A DNA stretch of 64,000 nt from Nemopilema nomurai (Eukaryota > Cnidaria > Scyphozoa > Rhizostomeae > Rhizostomatidae), in NCBI GenBank assembly GCA_003864495.1, contig ML133422.1, forward strand, positions 310,001 to 374,000, in the 5' to 3' direction. Positions 1 through 10,972 of the stretch are shown piece after piece. The first letter of the stretch is position 1. Each line of letters starts with the position of its first letter. The notes beneath the pieces were generated by a model. That model saw nothing but the letters and a program-made list of their open reading frames with translations, did not search any database and was not told where the DNA came from. Both the position numbers and the translations under genes were made by a program.

Positions 1-599
1 CAATGTGACTGCATGAAGATCCTAGCCCAGCCATACAGGTGCAATTTCCAGTCAGAATCCAGCCATGAACTTTGTTGAGACAGACCCATACTTTATAGAG
101 AGTAGTTTTTTGACCTTGGCGTTGACTTGGGAGTACCTAAAATGTAAATAACATATCAAATACAACAAAGAACTTTTCCAACCTTTCCAATATAGAGAGA
201 GCAGTGTCATTTTATCAGAATGCAATCAATATTTTCATGCTTTTTGAAAATGTTGGAACATACCTCAGATTTGATGTAGCAAAACTCACTTTCATTGGTG
301 ATAGGATGATAATAACAATCTTGTACATGTCCACAGGTAAAATAATCATATGCTTGTAGTGATTTGTAAGCCTTCAGAGATTCCTTGGTGAAAACACTTG
401 GAGAATCAATCAGATATTCAGTCACATCACGCCATGAGAGGTTTGGCAAATTTGAAATGTCATTGTTCCAGCATTTTTTAATGGCAAGAGGATCAGGCAG
501 CTGCTTCCCAGTTTTCAATTTTAATTTTGAAAAGTATTGTTGTCGGCTTTCTGAATCTAGATGCGCTGTGTAGTTTGAAGAAGAATCTCGAGCAGCCAT
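1..599 (-). pseudogene. YqaJ/SWIM protein of an ISL2EU-like transposon, 5' exons
   Basis: Two exons are visible. Exon 1 starts at ATG 599-597 and ends at 264 with the donor GAG|GTATGT; exon 2 starts at 136 after TTTTAG and runs off the window. The 127-bp intron joins them in frame. Exon 2 carries a SWIM zinc finger, CTCMAGLGSSCSH (C-x-C-x7-C-x-H). Exon 1 contains YLIDSPSVFTKESLKAYKSL and a CGHVQDC stretch, the same layout as the gene at 60914 (YLLFAPSPYSHADLKTFRSL then CGWV, then a SWIM exon). In that gene family a YqaJ (lambda-exonuclease-like) nuclease follows the SWIM finger; here it would lie outside the window. I see no stop in what is present, so it could be an intact gene cut by the window edge; I call it a TE relic from its degenerate neighbour. 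Confidence 0.7.
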
Positions 600-744
600 T
601 TTCAACTCAAAGCAAAGCAAGTCGCATGCAACAGGCCGTTTCTGATCCAACGCATCTTTTTTCTGCCCTGCACCCTGCGCGCGCATGCTGTTTACATTTT
701 GTTGTTACGTCACTGATCAAGGGGTCTATAACATGTCGGCTTAC

Positions 745-961
745 CTCAAATTGGTCATCCTGGAAATGTTTCTCGTAAAGCCTTGATTGATCCTAAAAAA
801 CAAAGTTTTCCAGGCCCAAATTTTGAACCCACAATCGATGGTACAATAAAAAACGTTATTCTTCTTTTTGGTTGGGTACAAGAAGAGGCATTTACCTTGT
901 CAGACCTCTTCCCAATGTCCTCCAAACAGTTATACGCATTGCAATGTATCAATAAGATCAA
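745..961 (-). pseudogene. THAP zinc-finger exon, frameshifted
   Basis: The exon opens with a THAP-type start (HCNAYNCLED, compare DCSAYNCFED at 14836). Near 770-780 the frame shifts, after which EKHFQDDQFE matches the closing C-x2-H part of THAP domains; the Cys before HF is not obvious. It ends at 745 with the donor GAG|GTAAGC. THAP domains bind transposon ends and sit at the N-terminus of P, Kolobok and ISL2EU transposases. It lies upstream of the YqaJ exon on the same strand, so it may be the transposase N-terminus of the same element. The shift and the weak middle (no clear Trp) suggest decay. Confidence 0.5.
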
Positions 962-1060
962 TTACTAGAAAAATATCATAGAAATACCAAAAATAACATC
1001 AAGATGGTGTTGAGCATGACAAGTACCACCAACTGTAAAAAAACAAAAATATTCTGCAAA

Positions 1061-1070
1061 TCTCCTTTAA
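1061..1070. repeat. Possible transposon end, TCTCCTTTAA
   Basis: The 10-mer TCTCCTTTAA occurs here, just upstream of a THAP exon, and again at 15131-15140, upstream of another THAP exon. TTAA is the target duplication of Kolobok elements, so both may mark the 5' end of THAP-bearing elements. The partner end here is outside the window. Confidence 0.3.
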
Positions 1071-1206
1071 ATTCATTTACTGAGAACAGACACATGAAGG
1101 GGTTGTCATCTTCAGCAATAGCTGCATTCTGACTTTAAACTGAAATCTTATACTTGCGGAAACAGTTCACTACTGTCGTAATTGTCACTGTCTTCATACC
1201 CTGGGT

Positions 1207-1263
1207 ACCAGACCCACTATGTACCAAACCAAGGAACTGGTATCAGAGAATAGTGGGTCTGGT
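1207..1263. repeat. 14-bp perfect inverted repeat
   Basis: ACCAGACCCACTAT at 1207-1220 is the exact reverse complement of ATAGTGGGTCTGGT at 1250-1263, with a 29-nt spacer. It sits 150 bp upstream of the RecQ start codon. It could be the tip of an element, a small foldback repeat or a regulatory palindrome. Confidence 0.5.
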
Positions 1264-1411
1264 CTACGCGCCCCATTCTCGTTCTCATGTGCTAATATCA
1301 ACCAATAAGGAGCCAGCGTACATATTTCTGTACGTTTAAAGGTCACGGCTAAACAATAGACGTAGCGCTTGTGTAAAATGTGAACAGACAGAATGGAACA
1401 CAACATCAACG

Positions 1412-1860
1412 ATGGCGACCGTAATGGCTGAGTTCCAAGAAGTTTTAACAGCCACACTTGAAGAATATTTTCTGCGCGTTGTGGAACTCAAAACCGAGCA
1501 GTTAACGGCATTAAAAACGTTGCTTGTAGAGACAAGAGACACCTTAGCCATATTGCCAACTGGCTTTGGAAAGTCTGTGATCTTTCAGGCAGGGCCTCCA
1601 ATTGCAAAGAAATTAGGCCTGGTGGAGAAACCTGTGGTTATTGTCGTATCTCCTTTATTGGCTATCATGGAAATCAAATGCGCAGATGATAATCGCCGTG
1701 GTGTAAAAGCGTGCTGCCTTCACAATGAATACTACCAGTTAGTTTATGGTACTCCAGAGACTTGGTTGGGTAGCAACTGGTTCCCCTTGTTTCAAGAAAA
1801 GGGGTTCCAGAAAAATACAGTTTTACTTGTTGCTGACGAAGCACACTGTGTACCGAAATG
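1412..1860 (+). pseudogene. RecQ-type helicase, N-terminal exon
   Basis: The exon encodes the first half of a superfamily 2 helicase: motif I LPTGFGKSVIFQ, motif Ia VVSPLLAIM, and motif II DEAH within ADEAHCVPKW. It ends at 1860 in a consensus donor (AATG|GTAAGT). ATG 1412 is the first in-frame start; ATG 1427 is an alternative. The C-terminal helicase half lies at 3954-5163, but roughly 100 residues that normally link DEAH to it (the TAT/motif III region) were not found. RecQ-like helicases are carried by some giant DNA transposons (the AcademH lineage as I recall it), and the DUF6589-like gene threaded through this one supports a TE origin over a host RecQ. Confidence 0.75.
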
Positions 1861-1951
1861 GTAAGTATCAAACAATTACATCTTAAGCAATTCTCTGCAA
1901 ACTAGTTTTCAACTTACTAAGTTACTTAGTTAAGATACACGTTATTCACGT

Positions 1952-2005
1952 TAATACATATACACACATACATACACACATACACACATGCATACATAAT
2001 ACAAA
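1952..2005. repeat. (TACACA)n-type microsatellite
   Basis: Imperfect run of ACATACACACA units within the presumed RecQ intron. The 1861-2328 stretch otherwise holds no recognisable coding sequence. Confidence 0.8.
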
Positions 2006-2328
2006 CATTCATGAAATTTATATAAAGGGACATTAGAGACAATAACGAATAAGGGAAGGGAAGGCTAAACTTTCTGTATTTTAACATTGGATAGGCCTAA
2101 TTCAATATTTTTATAGTTAAGGACAGTCTGGTAAGACTTTTAGAGGGCGCCCTCGAGACACCAATTAGCTTAAACCAACTTTACATGCCTATAAGAAGAC
2201 CTAACTGTTACTCCTTTCCTTTATTTCTAAAGCACTACACATCATCCTTTAATTTTCTCATATGATCTTTCAACCATCTGTTGAGTGATTGGATATCTAG
2301 TCTTGACAGCAGATTTCTATCAAAGTTC

Positions 2329-3890
2329 TTATAATGTTGATGACTGTGGCGGCCTGGCAGCTTGGTAAATATTTTTTGTACAAAGATTCATGACAAGTAA
2401 TGGCATGTCACCCGTTTTGTCTCTTTTCTTGTGTCCTCCACTTAGGGCTTTCATGCTGAGGTCTTTGTCAGTAGCTTCTAATAGCTTTTCAATGTAGCTA
2501 ATAGCGTTTGATTCTCTCTCAGCTGTTTTTTCATCAAGATTGACTCCTAAATTGTAAAGCATCTCTTTTGTCAGGCAATTCAATTGCTCAAGCCTCAAAT
2601 CACAAGCAATGCTATTGTCCTTTCCTCCTTTTAGGTTTATTGTCCTGTTCCAAATAAGCTGCTCTGCCATCGCTGGAGATAAGGTTGCAGTTATCTTACT
2701 TATCAGTTGGAATGCTGCAAATGCATATTTATGGTGCCCATATGCTCTATAATAAAGCAGGAGAACTCTCCAGCATCTAATCATCCTCTCTCCTTCTCCC
2801 TCAGCTACAGCATCATCAGCATTTCTTATTAGGAGACCAAGATTGATCCTGGCACAAGCATAGTCAAAAACATAATTTTTTTCTCCATTAGTTTCACTTA
2901 GTACAGATGATCCGCAATTTGGGATCTTCTCAGAGTGGGCAATTGCATGGACTTTGGTTTCGTGAGATGAACAAGCCTTTTTGTAGCGGAAAACTTTGTT
3001 GCAACCAGGGGAAGTGCATTTTAAAACTTTTGCTTCATTAAAGTTTTCTAGAGGCTTCCTTGCATTACTCATTCCAACAATATTCATGTTGTAACACATT
3101 GTGCCAAGGTCTTTTGCTGATCGTTCATTAGAGAATGCTTGGTAGAATACCTAAAAAGAGTTGTAAGAAAGCTTCAAGAAAGAAGGATTCAGTTTTTCAC
3201 AATAATGATTTGGCATGTTTTTAAATACTAATATTTTCATCATCAAGTTCACAAGTTCAATTTGTAGCCAAATTTGCCCCAGCTTAAAAGCTTGAAGAGC
3301 CATGTTGATTATATGATTTGGACCAATTTTATGGCAAGCTTGATCTTGGTCATAACCACCTTTCTGAAATAATTCTAAGTTTTCAGTCTGATGACAGTAT
3401 AACTTAAGATTTCTTATTTTTCTCAATAGGTTTAAAATAACTGCTCATATCATACCAAACATAAGATAGTTTCAATCTTGCAAACATACTGATATCTTAA
3501 TACTTTCAAATGTCCTTAGACCGGAAATGATCTGACTAAACTGCATCAAGCAAATTAACACCATATGACACACTCACCTTATACATGTAACGAATGTAAT
3601 GCCATTCTTTATTTCTTGGAATAATACCTTTGAGACATTCATAGGCAGTTTCTCCATCGGCCATTGCTCCCTGTAGATTCCGTATTCGCTCCTCTGTCAA
3701 ATTATCACTGCCGAAAAAAGTTTCTGAACAATCTGCTTCTGTTTAGTTTCACTATCTTCTCCTTTGATGCAAGATATATATTGATGTTGTACTCATTCAA
3801 GGATATCTATCATTTCGGAATCTGTGACCGGAAAAGAGGCAATGTCTTTAAAAGTAGAATACAAATTTTAAAAATCAATCAAACAATCAT
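2329..3890 (-). pseudogene. DUF6589-like transposase, C-terminal exons
   Basis: Read right to left, the first segment (about 3890-3578) holds LTEERIRNLQGAMADGET and IPRNKEWHYIRYMYK, the Thr/Glu-Arg and Trp-His region typical of DUF6589 proteins, then a donor AAG|GTGAG at 3578. The next exon starts at 3150 after TTTTTAG and continues with SAKDLGTM, a C2H2 finger (CTSPGCNKVFRYKKACSSHETKVH) and an ordinary C-terminus ending at 2329. The first segment has internal stops, so the copy is damaged. DUF6589 proteins are multicopy in cnidarians and fungi; a transposase role for this class is my inference. All of it lies between the two RecQ halves on the opposite strand. Confidence 0.6.
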
Positions 3891-3953
3891 CCAGTTAATA
3901 CTCACAAACATAGAAAACTTCACCCTCACTGAACAGTTAATTGATGAAAGAAG

Positions 3954-5163
3954 ATGCCTACTTATGCCTTATGCATAAAGAAGTGTCTTGTGTTGAGAGT
4001 TAGCCCAAAGCTTCAGGTTGATGAACTTCAATGGATGGAGGACGGGCTAAAGGAAGAGGGAGAAATGTTTCCCAAATCCATTGTTTACTGCCCGAGCATA
4101 GAAGCTGTGGCAAAGGTATTTACATTCTTTAGTAGAAAATTAGGTTCCGTTCCATCACCTTCCTGTCAATTTTTGTTTGAATCGATTTTGGTGGGAATAT
4201 TCCACAGAAAAACTGCAGACAAACTGAAGAGCAAAATCCTCGACGACATTTCAAAACAATGCAGATGTTACAGAGTGGTTATCGCCACAACATCACTTGT
4301 CATGGGTGTTGACATAAGATAAGGCACTAGACGAAAGATATGTTATCCATTATGGATCACCCCTGGATATCGAAGATTACATTCAGGGGGTAGGTCGAGC
4401 TGGAAGGGACAAATCAAGTTCAAATGCTATTTTGTACTGCACATGTCAACAGCTAGGAAAGGCATCAGTACAAATGAAAAAGTATGCTAAGCTCGAGAAT
4501 AGCTGCTATAGAGAACCCCTTCACGGCACCTTTGATCAAACATGCAAGGTTGCTCGGCCACCCCTCCAACATGAGTGTTGTTCCCATTGCATCTCAAATT
4601 GTAAATGCAACTGTGTAAATGTGGTGAAGAAGGTTGCTCTTTTTCTAACCACAATATATGGTTTCCAACTTGGATCATCTCTCACCTGTTCGGTTAGTAG
4701 ACGAAGAAAATAAAGATTTGCTGTCTTTGCTCCTTAACGAGTACAAGTTGAAAGTTGAGCATTGTACAAATTCAAAGCACTTCACACGCCCAAAATTCCT
4801 GACAAGCTTTAATGATGATGTAGTTGCCGAATTGATTGATAAATCAGCATCAATTAGTAGTATGTCGGACGTACTACACCAGACTTCTGTAATATCAAAG
4901 AAAGATGCAGGTGAAATTGTTCTTATATTTAAAGACGAATTCAACGATATTAGTATGAGAATGAGGAGGAAGCTTTGAAACTAGCAGAATCACCAGATGC
5001 GCAAGAAAATGATTCACTGGATGAATGCCTAGCATGTTCAATGGATGAGTCTATCGATATTTTAGACCAAGAATCCTCGTCAGACGAGAACTTTAACGAG
5101 GACATCTCTTCGTTTTTTAATGAAACATTTTCTGACATTGAGCCTTTAGATTTTTCAAATTAG
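3954..5163 (+). pseudogene. RecQ-type helicase, C-terminal half
   Basis: The helicase C domain is clear: PKSIVYCPSIEAVAKVF (motif IV), VIATTSLVMGVDI (motif V) and, after a one-base shift near 4320, VIHYGSPLDIEDYIQ followed by GVGRAGRD (motif VI). A cysteine cluster (CCSHCISNCKCNC) follows, as in RecQ zinc regions. Two further shifts (near 4650-4690 and 4975) break the acidic C-terminal tail, which ends in LDFSN at 5163. At least three frame breaks make this a pseudogene. It lies inside what looks like an intron of the minus-strand transposase (donor at 5416). Confidence 0.75.
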
Positions 5164-5415
5164 GGTATGCCATTTGGAAAATCGGATAGCATTGCATCAC
5201 AGTATCTAAGCATGATATTGATAAATGCCTTGGTTTATTGATTACGTAAGATAATATTAAAATAGATTTAGCAAACCTTAAAAAAGGTTCAAGAATGTAG
5301 AACTTTGTGAAGTCTCAAAATGTTCTTCAATTGGATAATATTGTTTTTGACCGTAGCTGTGGAACTAATTTTAGAAAATAGCATGCAAGTAAATGTTTCC
5401 TTCCCAGTACTTACC

Positions 5416-5903
5416 CGTTTTTTAGCTCTACTGAAATGCAAGATAAAATAATTCCTGTAAGCCATTGCAGAAAGGCATGAACTTCTGGTTCTCATTAGTA
5501 TGCTAAGTGCCATAGCAAGCCCAGCTCACTGTTGTCGTGTGATAGACCCTCATCTATTCGCCATCTCCTTTGCTTGGAAAGCAGGCAATGCTGTAGAGCT
5601 GTAAACAGAAGTGGTGCCCTTTCCTTAGCTTTATCCACAACGGCCTCATTTGTCAACCTCAGAATGTCTTCACAGCTATTCTTGGCAAAAAGACGTCTTT
5701 GTGCTTGCCAGTCCCAGTGCTTCTTGGGAAATCGTTTTTGCTACCCATTCAGCCATGTGTGACTTAAAACGGGGTGATTTTGATATCGTAGCTATTGCAT
5801 CTCTGGCATTTTGCAATGCTATGGAAGACATAATTTTCACCATTTCGGTGTCTGTCACGTTGATTTTCTTTTCTTTAGAGGAGCCGTGAAAGGTTACCGA
5901 CAA
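5416..5903 (-). pseudogene. DUF6589-like transposase, N-terminal exon
   Basis: ATG 5903 opens a reading frame with SSIALQNARDAIATISKSPRF and EWVAKTISQEALGLAS. After a frame change near 5676, ERAPLLFTALQHCLLSKQRR and then MRTRSSCLSAMAYRNYFILH appear, a layout I associate with the region ahead of the DUF6589 core. The exon ends RAKKR at 5416 before a consensus donor, GG|GTAAGT. The core exons of this gene are at 3890-2329, so the RecQ C-terminal half falls in the roughly 1.5-kb intron. Frame breaks mark it as decayed. Confidence 0.5.
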
Positions 5904-8672
5904 TGAATCACTTTAGAAGGTCTTTCCGAATTTGAGCACTGAAAGTTTCACTACAATTTGTAATTATCTTTTTAAAATTATCTTTCTAAAATTATCGGTG
6001 TTTTTTCTCATTGTTGGTATTCTTTCATTGCCCATTTAATGGAACTGTTTCTGTCGCTTATCGATTGACGCCGAAATTTGGCGAATCTTGTAAATTTTGG
6101 CTGTTACTGTACTAGAATCTTTAATGAATGGAAACAAATTTCTCACTCGCTTTTATTGAATTTGTTTTTGTTTTCAATTCATTGTCGTTCTAGCTTTCAA
6201 AGGAAACCAGTTAACATCGAATATGGAACAAATTAAATCAATAAAAATCTATATCAAAATAAATAAGTTCTAGTATTTTTTCAAACGATGACTTCATTGG
6301 AAAAGATAATACATTAGAGTTTCAAAGTTAATGAACATGTATGCCCATCTTATACATGCTTTTTTATAAGGAACCATTTTATAAGGAACCTACATGTAGA
6401 AGGCCAAATATTTAAAGATATATACTATACTACTAAAAACGAAATCCCTAAAGACCTTTTCGATTTGAAAATTTCTTATAACTGCAAGCATCAAGAACTA
6501 AAAAGCTGGTTCCATTTGCGGCCAATACTCGCATAGATTGTTTGGTATTCGTGTGTCAAGGTGCTTCATTGAGTAGTTTCCGCATATGATGTCTCGCCCC
6601 TCTCTCTATTAAGTGTTAAGGCAAGTCTTACTGTAGTCAAAACGCCGTAAGTGAGAACTTAAGGAACCTCTTAGAAATTTTTTGTACTTAAATCTGATGA
6701 TTTGAGGTCTACAAATAAGGAACTTTTGGAACTAGGCCTTGTAAAAAAAGCGTGTTTCGCAATAATCCCACACCTACCTCAAGAAACAACGCTCCAGATA
6801 GATGTGGAGACTTGGAACAACGCTTTGAACGGTATTCAAGGGTAGGGATCATTCTTCTTTCGACTTCCTAAACTTGCTTATTTCTCTGAGAAACTTAAAA
6901 AGCTTTGTATGACAATTTCGGGAAGAGTGGATAATCCTTGTTCCTTCGAAACTTCTTGTCCGAGAAAACACATTGAATTTGTTCTAAAAATATATTCGGG
7001 CCACTTGATCTGCCAAAAATTATGTACGTGCCACTTTCTTCGTTGTGATGAGGTCGTCTCCACAAAATCTACAGGACGAATTAGCAGGCTCCGCACTGTA
7101 TACTTCAAGTGGTGTCACAGCCATTGTAAAACCTCCTGTTTCGTCAGGAGTGCTTTGGCTTGGACCCACAGAGGGAAGTACATCTTGCAAATCTAGAGAG
7201 GTGTTATTTACATTAAACAACAATAGCACCATTACCTGCATGCTCAATTTTTCGAAGTGCACGCATCTTTTGAGACACTAGTGTCTTATTGCACATTGGT
7301 TTTGTCCTTCACCATACCCAAATCCGGCCATGTCACTTAACCTCACTTTTTAACCAAGAGACAACCCCGGCATCAGTCTCTTAATATCGCGTTCAGATTC
7401 CGGCACACTGAGGAGACATGAACGCGAGGGTTCAGAAAAAAACAAGTACAAATGAGTGAATTCCAGAATCTACCCCTTTTGAGTTAAACAGAGAAAAACC
7501 TTTTTATCTATCCTTGCCAGAAAATTGTTTCTTTGCATCTTAAAATATCGAAAATATGTATTATTTTTATTGATACTGGCAAAAACATCTGTTCCCCCAT
7601 CTTACCCATAATGAATGGGACGTTTTGCACCAATGGGCCAGTTTCAAATAAAAAAATTGAAGGGCATTCTTTATTTTCTAAAACCAAATTTATAAATGAT
7701 TAAAATTTTACAACAGCAAAGATATTTGGATGAACAATATGTTTAAGTGATTTGAAGAGTAATAGGGTACTAATCATTGTATTAACAAAATTTCATCCCC
7801 TCACCTGAAATTTGTCTTTAAAAACATTCAATTAGTTGGAAATTAAGAACAAACAAACTGGGCAAAGAATGTAGTCATTGCAAAATGCCTGCTTTCTAGG
7901 ATATAATTTGCTTTCATAATGATCATGTTATTTCATAAAATATTGAAAGGCTTTTGTTCACATTTTGCCTTTTCAGAAAGGGTTCCTACAAACACAATAC
8001 CTTGGTTACCAAGGAGTGCTTTTCTATTGCATTTGGCCCAAAATATATACAAATCAATTGGACACACAAATCAATATTGTGGATAAACAAAATGCTCTAA
8101 AAATAAATGTGATTTGGGAACTTTCATATCCACTACAACTTTTGACACTGTTGCAACTGATACTAAGCTATATTCTCCTGCTGGACTCTGACCTTGCATC
8201 AAGAAATTTATAGGAGTTGTAAGATAAATCAATAATAAAATACATGTATTACTTCGTGTAACAGAAATCTTAAGTTTTAAACAATCACTACCTATAATGG
8301 CAGTTGTTTAGGTTCATGATAACATTCCTTTTAAATTAACCAGGCAAATTTTCAGTCCTTGAATCATCCGATCAGTTAATGATAAAATCCAGATCTTGGA
8401 GTTCACAATGTCGTAAACTAAAAAGTGTGTATAATTTCCAGGAGTTCAATTTCAGTTCTGTAAATTCTTCATTGCACGAGAACACATTGGGTCATTAACA
8501 TGTGAAAACGTCTATCTTCCCAAACTTTGAGCACGTATGGTACTTAAGCGAAAACTCGTCTTAGATCCAACTAGTTTAGAGGCTTCCACATGCACGTAAC
8601 GATGATACGCCTCACTGCTGATCGTCCTCACAATAGGGATTACTAGCATGTGCGTCACCTGTCATCGTTTTA
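5904..8672. other. No recognisable gene
   Basis: Low-GC sequence with only short open frames. I translated the longer ones (around 6680-7196 and 7965-8213) and recognised no motif; they lack typical splice signals and look like chance frames or very old TE sequence. 7350-7460 has a GC-richer patch that may be a SINE-like relic, but I found no A/B boxes. Confidence 0.5.
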
Positions 8673-9395
8673 CCGAACTATAGAGCGAATCACACCCTGA
8701 TCCATTGGGTGGGTCTGGGAAGTTGTGTTGGGTTGGAGAGAAAACAATTTTGTGGCTTTCAGGTTTTCAACTTCTCAATGAGCTGGACAATTGTCGATAT
8801 TCAAAGCAACTTGTCTTCCTTCAGCATGTAATTTTCTATCCATCTTCTTGACCCACTCTTCAAATAACATGGAATCCATTCAGCTTTTAGGCTGATTTCG
8901 AGAGCGACATGGTAAAATTTTGATGTTTTTGAAACACCATGGATTTTTCGCCTTTCCAATTAGGAACATCGGTAATTTCTCACCAACGGCATTAGCTGCT
9001 GCCAATTTAGTAATGCGAATTTTACTAAGCTTTCCACCTGAACATTTTTCAGACTCCAATTGGTATGTTTTATTTGGAAGACATTGGTAAAAAAATCCAA
9101 ATTCATCTGCGTTATAAATATCCTTAAGTTTGTAGTTTGACAAAAGAGTTGGAAGAGAGGTTTCCCACCAACCGTCAACCATGACTGATGTGATTGATTT
9201 CGATTCACCTGATACGGTTTTAAATGTGATGTGGTTTCGTTCCTTCCAGCGCCGTAGCCAACCATCTGATGCCTGGAAGTTTTCAACATTTAGTTGCTTG
9301 GCGAATACAATTGCTTTCTCTTTGATCAAGGCTGCAGACAATGGAACGCTTTTACTTCGCACAATCTTGAACCAGTTCTGACCTGACAGTGACAA
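8673..9395 (-). pseudogene. pogo/Tigger-type transposase relic
   Basis: The frame begins within a CENP-B/Tc5-type helix-turn-helix (KEKAIVFAKQL, DGWLRRWKERN), followed by the DDE domain: first Asp in IYNADEFGFFYQ, then GGKLSKIRITKLAAANA, second Asp in NIDNCPAH, and PMDQGVI near 8700. A TGA at 8887-8889 replaces the Trp expected in KSWMDS, and a second TGA follows NCPAH, so it cannot make an active enzyme. The N-terminal DNA-binding half is missing or upstream in sequence I do not recognise. The HIRAN-like gene at 9549 is divergently oriented 150 bp away and may belong to the same element. Confidence 0.85.
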
Positions 9396-9548
9396 GGATT
9401 GAAAGAAAGAGAGAAATACTCAAAGAAAAAATTTTTCTTGGAATTTTGAAAATCGAATGTTTTCATTCCATAATCGAACGTCAATTCGAACGCTTGCTAA
9501 ATCAAAATTTCAAAAGCAGGTCAAACGTTTTGTTTTCACAACACAATC

Positions 9549-9997
9549 ATGAACTCTCAAAAAACGACCGCTTTACAAAGTTCTATTAAAGCCATGGAGT
9601 TCAGGATAGAAGAAGAGTTACCAATTGTCCTACTCAAGGAATATGTACTTTCTTCCCATATAAAAGACCATCATGCTTATATGGACCTATGGCTACCAAA
9701 GAAAAGCGAATTTTTGGATACCCGAAGAGGGCCAGAAAATGAATTTGACAAATATGCGATTGCTGTTATGCAGAACAATGTCGAGGTTGGACATTTGACA
9801 AAAAGAAGGACGGTTGATTCGCTAAAACAGTCTCTTTTTTATCCAAGCGAGTAAAGACAATACATGCAAAGTGGAAGTAATTGGCAAAAGAGTCAATCTT
9901 GGTGATAAAGAAGGACTCCAAATACCATGTAAATTACATTTTACTGGGAATTTTCAATTTATTGATAAGTTAAAAAGAATTTTCTCACCATTAATGT
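9549..9997 (+). pseudogene. HIRAN-like domain protein linked to pogo element
   Basis: The open frame 9549-9854 holds HAYMDLWLPKKSEFLDTRR, then NEFDKYAIAVMQNNVEVGHL, resembling HIRAN-type domains (aromatic-x-Gly/Pro, NxxDxxAVAV, VGH). A one-base shift near 9852 leads to CKVEVIGKRVNLGDKEGLQIPC and a stop at 9997. HIRAN domains bind DNA ends in helicases such as HLTF; free-standing copies next to transposases occur in invertebrate genomes. ATG 9549 is the first start; ATG 9594 (MEFRIEEE) is also plausible. The gene ends just before a pogo-like terminal sequence, placing it inside the element. Confidence 0.5.
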
Positions 9998-9999
9998 AA

Positions 10000-10053
10000 A
10001 AAAACTGTTCGAATTAACGAAAAGTTCGAATTAATTGAGTTCGAATTAAGCGG
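10000..10053. repeat. pogo-type terminal sequence
   Basis: Three spaced TTCGAATTAA/TTCGAATTAAC motifs resemble the repeated TTCGnATTA words at the tips of pogo/Tigger elements. It would be the right end of the element holding the transposase at 8673. A clear left partner was not found. Confidence 0.5.
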
Positions 10054-10134
10054 CACAAAATATGAGACTTTATTACACCAAACTCAAGGGACGAAGAAAT
10101 TTGTTCGATTTAAAGCAAATTTCTTGCCATTTCT

Positions 10135-10195
10135 TTGTTTGTTTTACTTTTGTTAGTTTTTTGTTTGTCTGTTCGTTTGTTTGTTGTTATCAATA
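10135..10195. repeat. (TTTG)n-rich tract
   Basis: Imperfect TTTG/TTTC repeats on the plus strand. No gene is recognised in the 10054-10820 interval around it. Confidence 0.6.
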
Positions 10196-10823
10196 TTTAC
10201 AGAATATTTTCCCGATTTTTTCCAGTTTCATTTCGACAATTAAGTGCATTGTTTCTTTCTAGCGAAAACAGTTGGCTCAAACACTGAGTCCCATATCTTA
10301 AAGGGAATTTCATTATAGAAGGGTGAAAATCGAGCAAAAATGTAAAAAAAGTCTTGCACATACGGTCAGCTTCTGAAGATTGTGAAGTGCAAGGAAAACA
10401 TCAAATTTGCCATTAATGACGAATCAGCAGTTACAGATTAAGGTGCTTTAAGTACCTACTTGCCTCCTTCCACGATGAAGCTTGTCCATGAAAACATTGC
10501 AACGTGAGCAATCAATGGTGGAGCAAAGATTGATGAAAGTGAAAGTGATGCACTGGTAACATGAAGAGATAAAGAATATGAGGAATTGGTGGCAAGATTC
10601 TCGTTTTGCTTTACGCCAGACGCGTTGAACATGGTAATAAATGGAAATTACGGTATACTGGTTGCGACATTTAGAACTTCCCAAAACAAATTCTAGCTCT
10701 TCCATTCCAAAGGGAATTTGCACGCTTTAATCAACGAAAAGCATGGCTGAATCAGCGAGTATACCTGGGTACTGGCTATAAAATAACAAGTATAGCACTA
10801 CCAAGTTTTAAAAGACCAAGCAG

Positions 10824-10972
10824 TTATGAAAAAGGTAAATATCGTCAAGAAGGCAATTGGAGAAGTTATGACTTGCTACATCCCGGAAAAAGGTGCAACC
10901 TCAAAGGTTCCAATAGACAAAAGTTTCAGGAATAGCATCAAAGATCGATTGACAGAATTTAATATGAACTGA
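10824..10972 (+). pseudogene. Possible second pogo-type transposase scrap
   Basis: A 49-codon frame starting ATGAAAAAG contains CYIPEKGATSKVPIDKSFRN, which resembles the P-x-G-x-T-S-x-x-Q-P-x-D block of pogo/CENP-B type DDE domains, followed by SIKDRLTEF. It is too short to be sure. From 10973 to 11994 I see nothing else recognisable apart from a hairpin. Confidence 0.3.

Noticed and set aside
1412..5163. Host RecQ/BLM helicase gene
   Set aside because: Multiple frameshifts, a missing central block and a transposase gene threaded through it point to a transposon-borne copy.
10448..10723. 91-codon minus-strand frame
   Set aside because: No recognisable motif, no neighbours on the strand and chance-length in AT-rich DNA.
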